Shown in pieces: positions 53,503-61,708 of a DNA stretch of 64,000 bases; within the stretch, counting starts at the first letter, position 1, and each line of letters opens with the position of its first letter. A model generated the notes under the pieces. The model searched no databases, was not told the DNA's origin, and was given only the letters and a program-made list of their open reading frames with translations. The stretch spans positions 744,001 through 808,000 of the forward strand of contig NZ_JAUSYC010000001.1 of the NCBI RefSeq assembly GCF_030816485.1. Direction: 5' to 3'. This DNA comes from Arthrobacter sp. B1I2 (GTDB lineage Bacteria > Actinomycetota > Actinomycetes > Actinomycetales > Micrococcaceae). The position numbers and the translations under genes were made by a program.

Positions 53503-54339
53503 ATGACGCGAGAGAACATCAGGACCCCCGACGGCGGCACTGTGGAGCTCTTCTCCACCGGCGCTGAACTTGCTTCTGCAGGTTCGGGCGTGGTGGTTGT
53601 GCCGCCCTCCATGGTGACGGCCGCGGATTACACCAAGTTCGCCCAAAAACTGAGCGCCTCCCTGGGCCGGCCGGTGCACACCTTCAACCGGCGGGGGCGT
53701 GGGTCCTCGTCGCCGCAGCCCGAGGATTACACACTCGACGTGGACATCCGGGACCTGGCCACGGTCATGAAGCACACCTCCAGCACTGACGTCTTCGGCC
53801 ACAGCTTCGGCGGCGCCGTCGCCCTGCACGCTGCGCGGACCCTTCCCGTGGAACGGCTCGCCGTCTATGACCCGGCGGTCTCGGTGAACGGCAGCGTCAC
53901 AGCCGACTGGATCGTGGAGTATGAGCGGGCCATCGCAGCCGGAGACCATGACCGCGCCCTCGCCGTGATCCAGCGGGGCCTGGAAGCCGGTGGTTCCTTT
54001 TCATCGCGCATGCCGCTGTCCATGCTCACCCTCGCCAACAAGCTGACCGCAGGCACCACCGAAGGAAAGCAGCAGCGCGAGCTGATGCGCACCGGCGTCC
54101 GTGAGATCAGAGCGATTATTGCCGCGGACATGCCGGCTGAACCGTTCCAGGCGCTGCCCCTGGAGACGTTGATTGTGGTTGGCGAAAAGTCTCCGGCCTA
54201 CTTCGGCATCGCCTGCGGCCAGATCCATGATGTGCTCTCCGGCTCCAGCTACACCATCCTGCCCGGCTTCGGCCACGACGGCGCCATCAAGGCCCCGGAC
54301 AAGCTGATCAAGGAACTGAGCGACTTCTTCGCGGGCTGA
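53503..54339 (+). CDS. alpha/beta hydrolase
   Basis: The 278-residue alpha/beta hydrolase has nucleophile elbow GHSFGGAVALHAA near residue 105 and a C-terminal histidine in LPGFGHDGAIKAP. It follows the TetR gene by 57 bases and may be co-transcribed. It is paralogous to the hydrolase at 42938-43852 on the far side of the nitrogen operon. The substrate is unknown; cofactor-free esterase or lactonase activity is typical for the fold. Confidence 0.85.
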   Translation: MTRENIRTPDGGTVELFSTGAELASAGSGVVVVPPSMVTAADYTKFAQKLSASLGRPVHTFNRRGRGSSSPQPEDYTLDVDIRDLATVMKHTSSTDVFGHSFGGAVALHAARTLPVERLAVYDPAVSVNGSVTADWIVEYERAIAAGDHDRALAVIQRGLEAGGSFSSRMPLSMLTLANKLTAGTTEGKQQRELMRTGVREIRAIIAADMPAEPFQALPLETLIVVGEKSPAYFGIACGQIHDVLSGSSYTILPGFGHDGAIKAPDKLIKELSDFFAG

Positions 54340-54404
54340 CCCATGCAGGTCGCAGTAGTTGTCGTTCTGGGCGCTCAAACGACAACTACCGCGACCCAGT
54401 TGGG

Positions 54405-55904
54405 CTAGTGCGCGCCGTGGCCCGCGCCGGCACCTTCGGTTTTGCGCATCATCGCGGAAAGTACGACGGCGGCGAGGGCTATGCCGGTTGCCGTCAGGAA
54501 GGCGGCGCTCATCCCGGCGACGAGTCCCGACGTCGCGCTCACAACGGCGAAGATGGATACCAGGAGCGCCGTACCCGCGGCGCCGGCCACTTGCTGCGCG
54601 GTGCTCATGATCGCGGACCCGTGGGAGTAAAGGTGCGGCGGAAGCGGGTTCAGCCCGGTGGTGAAGGCGGGCGTGAACAGCAGCGCCAGGCCGAAACTCA
54701 GCCCCACGTGCAAGGTGACGATCCACCAGACTGCCGTGCCGGCGTCGAGCATTGAAAACTGCCAGAGGGCCACCACCATCAGGATGGACCCGGTAATGGT
54801 GAGCGGCAGCGGACCCACCTTGTCGAACGCCCGGCCGATGACCGGCCCGAGCAGGCCCATCGCCAGGCCGCCGGGAAGCAGTGCAAGGCCGGTTTCGAGC
54901 GAGCCGAGGCCCCGGACTTCCTGCAGGTAGAGCGGCAGCAGGATGACGCCGCCGAACAGGGCCATCATGGCCACCACCATCAGCAGGACCGAAACGGTGA
55001 ACATCCGGAAGTTGAACGCGCGCAGGTCCAGCAGTGGCGCGGCTGCCTTCTGGAGCCGCACCTGGCGGAGGACGAAAACCGCCAGGGCCGCGACGCCGAT
55101 GACGAGGGCTGCGATGGCGCCGGCACTGGGACCGGCCTGGCCGCCGTGGCCGCCGCCGATCTGGCTGAGCCCGTAGACCAGGCCGCCAAAGGCGGGGACG
55201 GTGAGGATGACGGACAGCGCATCCAGCCTTGCCTTTTCAGGCTCGCCCACGTTGGTGAGGTATTTCGCGCCAATAGCCAGGGCCGCGAGGGCCACCGGCA
55301 GCACGAAGACGAACATGAAGCGCCAGGTGAAATGCTCCAGGATCAGCCCGGAGACTGTGGGACCCATGGCCGGTGCCACCGAGATGGCGATGCTGACGTT
55401 GCCCATGACGGCGCCGCGTTTGGCCAGCGGGACCAGGGTAAGGATGGTGGTCATCAGCAGCGGCAGCATGATGGCGGTGCCGCCTGCCTGGACGATGCGT
55501 GCCAGCAGCAGGATTTCGAACCCGGGTGCGACTGCGGCAAGCGCTGTTCCGCCGGCGAAAAGGCCCATGGCGAGCATAAAGACGGCTCGCGTGGACAGGC
55601 TCTGGAGAATGAACCCGGTGGTGGGGATGACCACGGCCATGGTCAGCATGAACCCCGTGGACAGCCACTGCACGGTGGGGGCGTCCACCCGGAGGTCCAC
55701 CATGAGCCGCTGCAGGGCCACATTCATGATGGTCTCGTTGAGGATCACCACGAACGTCGCCACCAGCAGCGTGCTGATGATGGTGACGGACTCGCGGGAC
55801 ATCTTCTCCGGCGCAGCGGGCCGGATCCCTTCGCGGACTTCCGCGTGGGTTCGTTCGTTCTGGACGGGCTGGCCGCTGGCTGTGGGTGAGGTCTCGGTAG
55901 ACAT
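54405..55904 (-). CDS. MFS transporter, DHA2 (EmrB/QacA) type
   Basis: The 499-residue exporter has 14 predicted helices. It carries DHA2 motifs including VATFVVILNETIMNVALQ, the motif-B-like segment ARIVQAGGTAIMLPL and the antiporter region VSIAISVAPAMGPTVSG. It probably exports drugs or toxic organics using proton motive force. Start ATG 55904 has GAGGG upstream. The longer upstream frame is not conserved. No regulator is directly adjacent; the TetR gene at 58826 is 3 kb away. Confidence 0.92.
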   Translation of the reverse strand: MSTETSPTASGQPVQNERTHAEVREGIRPAAPEKMSRESVTIISTLLVATFVVILNETIMNVALQRLMVDLRVDAPTVQWLSTGFMLTMAVVIPTTGFILQSLSTRAVFMLAMGLFAGGTALAAVAPGFEILLLARIVQAGGTAIMLPLLMTTILTLVPLAKRGAVMGNVSIAISVAPAMGPTVSGLILEHFTWRFMFVFVLPVALAALAIGAKYLTNVGEPEKARLDALSVILTVPAFGGLVYGLSQIGGGHGGQAGPSAGAIAALVIGVAALAVFVLRQVRLQKAAAPLLDLRAFNFRMFTVSVLLMVVAMMALFGGVILLPLYLQEVRGLGSLETGLALLPGGLAMGLLGPVIGRAFDKVGPLPLTITGSILMVVALWQFSMLDAGTAVWWIVTLHVGLSFGLALLFTPAFTTGLNPLPPHLYSHGSAIMSTAQQVAGAAGTALLVSIFAVVSATSGLVAGMSAAFLTATGIALAAVVLSAMMRKTEGAGAGHGAH

Positions 55905-56022
55905 GGGTGTTCCCTCAGGGGTTTTATGAATGATGCACGGACGGCGCCGCTGCAGATTCAAACACTCTACCCGCTGGAGTAATTCCTCCATACGGGTTTT
56001 TAGCCCTGAGGGAACATTAGGG

Positions 56023-56589
56023 TCAGGCGGTCTGGCCCGCGTGCTGGCCCTCGGAAATTTCCTCCACCAGCTTGTTGTTGAAGGCCGGCAGGTCATCCGG
56101 GTTCCGACTGGTGACCAGGCCCTGGTCCACCACCACTTCCTGGTCCGTCCAGTTGGCGCCGGCGTTCTTCAGGTCGGTTTCAAGGGTGAAGTAGGACGTG
56201 ACGTTCCGGCCCCTGATGACTCCGGCCTCGATGAGCAGCCACGGGCCGTGGCAGATGGAGGCCACCGGCTTGTGCTGTTCAAAGAAGCTGCGGGTGAAGC
56301 TCTGTGCATCCTTGTCCACGCGCAGGTGGTCCGCGTTGACGACGCCGCCCGGAAGGACCAGGGCGTCAAAGTCGGAGGCGTTCGCTTCCGCAACCGTGAG
56401 GTCGACGTCGAAGGTGTCGCCCTTTTCCGTGCCGTTGTAGCCCTGCAGCTTGCCGCTCTTGGGTGCAACCAGGGTCGGCTCGCCGCCGGCATCCTTCACG
56501 GCCTGCCAGGGACTGGTGAGTTCCACCTGCTCCACGCCGTCAGTCAGCAGGAATGCCACCTTCTTGCCTGCGATGCTGTGCTCTGACAT
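56023..56589 (-). CDS. DJ-1/PfpI family protein (type 1 glutamine amidotransferase-like)
   Basis: The 188-residue protein has the nucleophile elbow VASICHGPWLLIEAGV with active cysteine near residue 112. It also has the glutamate segment LTDGVEQVELTSPWQA and DFDALVLPGGVVNADHL. PfpI-like proteins act as stress chaperones, deglycases or peptidases. The ATG at 56589 has GGAGG just upstream. A 508-base gene-free region with repeats follows toward the HNH gene. Confidence 0.9.
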   Translation of the reverse strand: MSEHSIAGKKVAFLLTDGVEQVELTSPWQAVKDAGGEPTLVAPKSGKLQGYNGTEKGDTFDVDLTVAEANASDFDALVLPGGVVNADHLRVDKDAQSFTRSFFEQHKPVASICHGPWLLIEAGVIRGRNVTSYFTLETDLKNAGANWTDQEVVVDQGLVTSRNPDDLPAFNNKLVEEISEGQHAGQTA

Positions 56590-56775
56590 TGTTCCTCCTC
56601 ATGCTGCGGTTGCGCGCTTTTGGCGCGCGGGGTCCCGCTTCGAGAGTTGATTGCCTGACGGTTACAAGCCTAGGAAAGCTGAAAGTAATAAGCAAGCTGA
56701 CTATTTGCTTCGAGGGGTAGTTGCCTTAGCTGGGGATCGAATCACGCGAAACTGGCGGCTTTAGCTGATTTTCCG

Positions 56776-56851
56776 CGCGGCGGGCAGGTTTTGGCGCTGC
56801 GCAGGTTCCTTTTCGCGGCGGGTAGGTTCTAGCGCTGCGCAAATTCCGTTT
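56776..56851. repeat. two imperfect 38-bp tandem repeats
   Basis: Unit 1 (56776-56813) and unit 2 (56814-56851) both begin CGCGGCGGG and contain GCGCTGCGCA. A partial third unit begins at 56852. They lie in the gene-free stretch 56590-57097 before the HNH gene. No gene on either strand convincingly covers them. Confidence 0.6.
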
Positions 56852-57003
56852 CGCAGCGGTTGTCTGCGGTGCGTCAGGGATTCTGCGCAGCGAGAAGACG
56901 TACGACGGCGGCACGCGGTTGTGTGCGCCGGTGCGGCCCGGCAGCGGCTGGGCTGGATGTACAAACTCAAGGTTGGCGCCTGCGCGCGTCGGGCGCACGT
57001 CCG

Positions 57004-57067
57004 GGCGGCATCAGGTCTGGGCGGCATCAGGTCTGGGCGGGATCAGGTCTGGGCGGGATCAGGTCTG
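57004..57067. repeat. four 16-bp tandem repeats before the HNH gene
   Basis: The unit GGCGGCATCAGGTCTG occurs four times head to tail. Units 1 and 2 have C at position six and units 3 and 4 have G. The array ends 30 bases before the HNH gene start, so it could affect its promoter or leader. The remaining bases of the 56590-57097 gap show no gene. Confidence 0.85.
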
Positions 57068-57097
57068 AATGTCAGTGCCTCGTTGGATGATGTTCGT

Positions 57098-58708
57098 ATG
57101 GGAATCAGCACGGGTGTTGGGGTGGCCTTGGAGGGTGTTCATGCCTCCGTTGCTGCCCTTAATGCCCTGACCCTGGAAGACGCTTCGCTGGCTGCCGGGA
57201 TTGGCGTTGGCGCCGGTGTTGGTGCTGGGATTGGCGTTGGTGCTGATGTGGATGTGTTGCAGCGGCGGTACGAGCTCCGGCTGGAACGTATGGAACTCAG
57301 GTCCCGACTACAGGCGCAGCTGATGGCCGGGCAGGCGGAGGACGTGGTCCAGGCCCTCGAATTCCAGCAGGCCATGACCCCGCCCGGCGCGACCGTCCAG
57401 GACCGGACCTATGCGGAGATGTCGGCGGTTGAGGAGACCGCCGGGGTCCTGACCCTCAGCTCCGCGGCCGCCGGGGCGTTCGTGGAACAGTCCCGGCGGG
57501 TGTGTTCCCTGCCGCTCGTGATCGATGCATTGGCCGCCGGCGCCATCTCCTGGCAGCACGCCAGGATCGTGGCCGATGAAACCGAAGGCCTCACCCCCGA
57601 CGCTGCCGCCGCCCTTGTGGCGCACTTCTTTGACCCCGCCGCCCCGAACCCGGCCGGCGGCGCCGCCCCCGGAGAACTGGTCCCGTCCCGGTTCCGGGCC
57701 AAAGTCCGCGCCTGGCGGGAACGCCACCACCCCGAAACCCTCGAAAAACGCCACGCCAAGTCCGTGGCCGACCGGCGGATGGAATACACCCCGGACCGGG
57801 ACGGCATGGCCTGGATCAACCTCTACCTCCCCGGGGACACCGCCTGCGCCATCTGGAACCGCACCACCGCCACCGCCCGCGGCCTCCAGGGACCCGGCGA
57901 AGACCGCACCCTTACCCAACTCCGCCCCGACATCGCCGCCTCACTGCTCCTCGGCGCCGCAAGCACCACCGCCTCTGACACCACCAGCACTACAGCCGCC
58001 GAAAACACCATGGGGATCGGGAGGATCCCTACCCCGCGGGCCGATGTGCTGGTTACCGTGCCGGTGTTTTCCCTGCTCGGCCTGACGGACGAGCCCGCAA
58101 TCCTGGACGGTCTGGGGCCGATCCCGGCGTCCATGGCGCGCAGGCTCGTCGCGGACGGGGCGGATTCGTTCTACCGGGTCCTGGTCGACCCCCGGGACGG
58201 GGCGCCACTGGAGATCGGCCGGACGCGCTACCGGCTCCCGGAAACCATCAAACAATGGATCCGGATGCGGGACGGCACATGCACCTTCCCCGGCTGCAGC
58301 AACCGTTCCCCGGACAACGAGACAGACCACCTCACAGCATGGGAACACGGCGGCACCACCGGTGCCAGCAACCTCGGACAGCTCTGCCCCAAACATCACC
58401 GGCTCAAACACGCCCGCCCGTGGATACCCGATACCGCAACAGAAGACGAGCCGCCCGGTTGGACCTCACCCACCGGCCGCCACTACAACGCCGAACACCA
58501 AGACCACGAACCAACCCACTGGCCGCAATGGCTGATGCCACCGGCAACCCCCTGCGTAGAAGCAAACCCGGAAGACCTCCCACCATGGGAACCGGACGAC
58601 GACAACCTCGTGGACCTCAACGACCTATCCCCAGACGATCCACTCTGGGCCGAATTCTTCGCAAAGCCATTCGCGCTCTTCCCGGACTGTGTTGGTGTCC
58701 TGCGGTAG
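57098..58708 (+). CDS. DUF222 / HNH endonuclease domain protein (13E12 repeat family)
   Basis: The 536-residue protein has a DUF222 domain over the first about 330 residues. A C-terminal HNH domain carries CTFPGCSNRSPDNETDHLTA, HGGTTGASNLGQLCPKHHRL and WTSPTGRHY. The family is multicopy in actinobacteria and behaves as a mobile or rapidly duplicating group. An unusual Gly-Val-Ala run (GIGVGAGVGAGIGVGADVDV) at residues 35-54 arises from short DNA repeats. ATG 57098 is preferred; the frame is open upstream through the 16-bp repeats. Confidence 0.9.
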   Translation: MGISTGVGVALEGVHASVAALNALTLEDASLAAGIGVGAGVGAGIGVGADVDVLQRRYELRLERMELRSRLQAQLMAGQAEDVVQALEFQQAMTPPGATVQDRTYAEMSAVEETAGVLTLSSAAAGAFVEQSRRVCSLPLVIDALAAGAISWQHARIVADETEGLTPDAAAALVAHFFDPAAPNPAGGAAPGELVPSRFRAKVRAWRERHHPETLEKRHAKSVADRRMEYTPDRDGMAWINLYLPGDTACAIWNRTTATARGLQGPGEDRTLTQLRPDIAASLLLGAASTTASDTTSTTAAENTMGIGRIPTPRADVLVTVPVFSLLGLTDEPAILDGLGPIPASMARRLVADGADSFYRVLVDPRDGAPLEIGRTRYRLPETIKQWIRMRDGTCTFPGCSNRSPDNETDHLTAWEHGGTTGASNLGQLCPKHHRLKHARPWIPDTATEDEPPGWTSPTGRHYNAEHQDHEPTHWPQWLMPPATPCVEANPEDLPPWEPDDDNLVDLNDLSPDDPLWAEFFAKPFALFPDCVGVLR

Positions 58709-58825
58709 GTGCCCGGGGGTTCCTCGCGCCGGAGGACTACGTAGGTACTTGACAGGCCGAACAGCCGCAACTTCGCGGCGCCGGACGCTGAGCCTTTCAG
58801 CCCTAAGCCGCCGATTCCTAAGCCG

Positions 58826-59446
58826 CTACTGCCTGTGATGCTCGATAAGCCAGCCCGCCATCTGCTGGGCCCGCCTCGCGGCCTGCAGGTCACCGCCTGT
58901 AGCTGAAATGATGGATCCCTTCATCAGGATCTGCCAGGAACGGGCGAACTCCTCAGGATCCGCAAGTCCGGCTTCTTCCGCCAACGCTTGCACGTGTCCC
59001 CGGAGCTTTGCCAGGTAATCGATGCTGGCCTGGCCCAGCGGATGCGAGGGTCCCATCTCCAGCAGAACGTGGATGAAGGTACTCCCCTCAAAGTCCTCAC
59101 GCCGGAACCATTCACCCAAGACATCGAAAATCGCCAGCAAACGCCCAACGGGGGTTTCACCGCGGCGTCGTGCCTGGGTCACAATCGCTTCGACAGTCCA
59201 GAGTTTGTCCCGCTGCTCCAGGAATGCCAGCACCAGCGAGTCCTTGGACGGAAAGTGCCGGTAGAAGGTGGCCTTGGCAACCCCAGACCGATCGATGAGC
59301 TCATTCACGCCCACATCCCGGATTCCCCGACGCGAGAACAGCTCATAGGCCACTGCCAGGATGCGTTCCACGGAATTGGCGTTGCCCTCCGCAGGCACCG
59401 CTTCTGGGGACGCGGGGGAATCCGGGACCTTCGCCTCTGTACTCAT
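58826..59446 (-). CDS. TetR family transcriptional regulator
   Basis: The 206-residue protein has the TetR DNA-binding motif ILAVAYELFSRRGIRDVGVN with recognition helix SGVAKATFYRHFPSKDSLVL. The C-terminal ligand domain is of unknown specificity. It is divergent from the small gene at 59577, with 130 bases between. It could control that gene or an exporter elsewhere; no target is evident. Confidence 0.9.
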   Translation of the reverse strand: MSTEAKVPDSPASPEAVPAEGNANSVERILAVAYELFSRRGIRDVGVNELIDRSGVAKATFYRHFPSKDSLVLAFLEQRDKLWTVEAIVTQARRRGETPVGRLLAIFDVLGEWFRREDFEGSTFIHVLLEMGPSHPLGQASIDYLAKLRGHVQALAEEAGLADPEEFARSWQILMKGSIISATGGDLQAARRAQQMAGWLIEHHRQ

Positions 59447-59576
59447 GGGAGTTGAAGTCTAGCGCAGGGGAAGACAGACCGGTCTTTCCCACTGTAATCT
59501 TTCTCCTACGCGCAGTGCTTTCGAACGCCGCAGAGGCCCACCCCAAAGGTCGCCGGTTTGGAGCAAGGAGGCCCCC

Positions 59577-59843
59577 ATGTCAGCAGAGCGGATGTTCCAC
59601 AGCGTCCCGTCAGACCCGGCCCCCTGGATGTCCAGCGACACCCCGGCCGAAGTCCGGCAGTACGCCATCGAGTCGCTCCGCTGGCAGGCGCAGGAAATCA
59701 TCGATGAATTGCTCTGCAACGAGGACCCAGGCGAGGAACTCGTTAGGGCCCGCCTCCGCCGCTGTGTCGCCAGGAACCCCGGCCGCCCTGAGCGGGCACT
59801 CCTCGAACAGCTCATGACCAGCCGGGACAAATCAGGCTTGTAG
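59577..59843 (+). CDS. small hypothetical protein
   Basis: The 88-residue helical protein starts at ATG 59577 with an excellent ribosome site (AAGGAGG). It contains RQYAIESLRWQAQEIIDELL and a basic segment RLRRCVARNPGRPERALLEQ. There is no signal or membrane helix. It is divergent from the TetR gene and convergent with panC. No family is recognised. Confidence 0.6.
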   Translation: MSAERMFHSVPSDPAPWMSSDTPAEVRQYAIESLRWQAQEIIDELLCNEDPGEELVRARLRRCVARNPGRPERALLEQLMTSRDKSGL

Positions 59844-59883
59844 ACCAGTCACCCTCCGGACACGAACCGCGCCTGGGCAGCCC

Positions 59884-60814
59884 TCAGGAATTGAGCGGCA
59901 TATTGTCTATCAACCGCACCGGGCCCACCTTGGCGGCGACAAGCGCCAGCGCCTCGCCGCGGAACGGAGTCTCCCTGCAGTTCTCGGCAAGCGGCTCAAG
60001 GGTTACTGGATCCACCACTTCGAAGTAGTCCAGTTCCACCAGGGGCTGGGACTCCACCAGCGCCAGCGCGGAATCAAGGTCCAGCGGCTCATGGGCATTC
60101 GCCCGCTCCTCCAGCAGCCGCAGGGCCCTGGACAGAACCAGCGCTGCGTCCCGCTCGGCGTCGGACAGGAAGCGGTTCCGGCTGGACAACGCCAGCCCGT
60201 CCACCGCCCGGACCGTCGGAACGCCCACGATCTCGACCGGGAAGTTAAGGTCGGCAACCATCCGCCGCACCAGGGCCAACTGCTGGGCGTCCTTCTGCCC
60301 GAAGTAGGCCCGGTACGCGGGCAGGCCGCCGGCAAGGGAAGCTCCGTCGGCTGAACCGGCCGGACGGCCCGCCGCCGGTATTCCGTAGTGCAGCAGCTTG
60401 GCCACCACGGTCAGGGCACCGTCGAAGTGGCCCGGACGCGAGGCGCCCTCCCACTTCTCCCCCAGCCGGCCGGATGTGATCCGCACAAAGGGCTCCCCCG
60501 CCGGGGTAGACCTCCTCCACGGACGGCGCGAAGGCCAGGTCAACGCCCTGTTCCTCCAGCAGCGCCAGGTCCGCGTCAAGCGTCCGGGGGTAGCGGTCCA
60601 GGTCCACGGCATCGCCGAACTGCAGCGGGTTGACGAAGATGCTGGCCACCACCACGTCATTGTTCTCGACGGCGGTGCGCGCCAGGGCGGCATGGCCTTC
60701 GTGGAGTGCCCCCATGGTTGGCACCAGTCCCTGGGAGGCGCCCTGCTTCGCAGCAAGCAAACGGGCGCTTTCGGTGTGTAATTCGGCCACGGTGGTGACG
60801 AGTTGAATGGGCAT
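59884..60814 (-). pseudogene. panC: pantothenate synthetase PanC, interrupted by a one-base frameshift
   Basis: The upstream frame starts [20 protein letters not shown] and holds [29 protein letters not shown] and [10 protein letters not shown]. The rest ([51 protein letters not shown]) lies in the next frame. Removing one C from the run at 60503-60506 (read on the minus strand as CCCC) restores a full enzyme of about 309 residues. PanC joins pantoate and beta-alanine. The gene is usually single-copy and needed for coenzyme A synthesis, so a sequencing error is likely. It directly follows the DUF2520 gene on the same strand. Confidence 0.85.
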
Positions 60815-61708
60815 TCAGTCTTCCTTCGGATCGAGGGCCTCGTGCAGCCCCTTCAGCTGGTCAGGTTTCAGCAGCCCCCGCCCTTCTGCCCGCAGGGCAG
60901 TGGCTCGCGCCATCGCAAGGTAGGCCGCCAGCACGTCACCGTGCCCGCCGCCGTCGAACTCGCGCAAAGCCTCAGCGTGGGCACGGACGGTTCCCAGGTC
61001 CCCGCGGGCCACCGGGCCCGTCAGCGCCGACTCCCCCGACGCCAGCGCGTTCTCAAGCGTGGCCCGCAGCAGTGGTCCAAGCATGCGCTCCGGCGATTCC
61101 ACCCCAACCTCGCGCAGCAGCTGCGACGCCTGCGCCACCAGGGTTACCAGGTGGTTGGACCCGTGTGCCAGGGCTGCGTGGTAGAGCGTTCTGTCGGCCT
61201 CAGCGATCGCAACGGGCTCCGCCCCCATCTCTACCACCAGCGCCTGGGCAATGGGCAGCATGGCGGCATCGGCCGTCACCCCGAAGGTGCAGTCCAGCAG
61301 CCGGGTGAGGTCCAGGCTCATGCCGGTGAAGGTCATGGCAGGATGCAGCGCCAACGGAACGGCGCCGGCGGCGCGTACGGGATGCAGCACGCCCACGCCG
61401 AACCGGCCGGAGGTGTGCGCCACGAGCTGGCCGGGCTGCCATGCGCCGAGCTTCGCCAGCCCCTCCACCAGGCCAGGCAGGGCGTCGTCAGGCACCGCCA
61501 GCAGCACCAGTTCCGCGCGTTCAACGATGTCCTGCACTTCCAGGACGGGCACGCCGGGCAGCAGCGCTTCGGCCCGTTCCCGGCTTGCCTCGGACACAGC
61601 TGACACCCCGACGACGGCGTGCTCGGCCGCGCGCAAAGCTGCGCCAAGCACGGCTCCCACTTTGCCGGCACCGATGATTCCGACGCCGAGGCGTCCGGGC
61701 TTAGCCAT
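60815..61708 (-). CDS. Rossmann-fold DUF2520 oxidoreductase-like protein
   Basis: The 297-residue protein has the NAD(P)-binding start [19 protein letters not shown] and a C-terminal DUF2520 domain ([35 protein letters not shown]). It resembles 6-phosphogluconate dehydrogenase-like or ketopantoate-reductase-like proteins. Its position directly before panC in actinobacteria suggests a part in pantothenate synthesis. ATG 61708 overlaps the end of the PH-domain gene by eight bases. Confidence 0.88.
   Translation of the reverse strand: MAKPGRLGVGIIGAGKVGAVLGAALRAAEHAVVGVSAVSEASRERAEALLPGVPVLEVQDIVERAELVLLAVPDDALPGLVEGLAKLGAWQPGQLVAHTSGRFGVGVLHPVRAAGAVPLALHPAMTFTGMSLDLTRLLDCTFGVTADAAMLPIAQALVVEMGAEPVAIAEADRTLYHAALAHGSNHLVTLVAQASQLLREVGVESPERMLGPLLRATLENALASGESALTGPVARGDLGTVRAHAEALREFDGGGHGDVLAAYLAMARATALRAEGRGLLKPDQLKGLHEALDPKED

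Noticed and set aside
56726..56998. Minus-strand 90-residue frame across the 38-bp repeats
   Set aside because: The reading is repetitive and basic, with no start signal or family match; it is most likely a by-product of the repeat and the high GC content.
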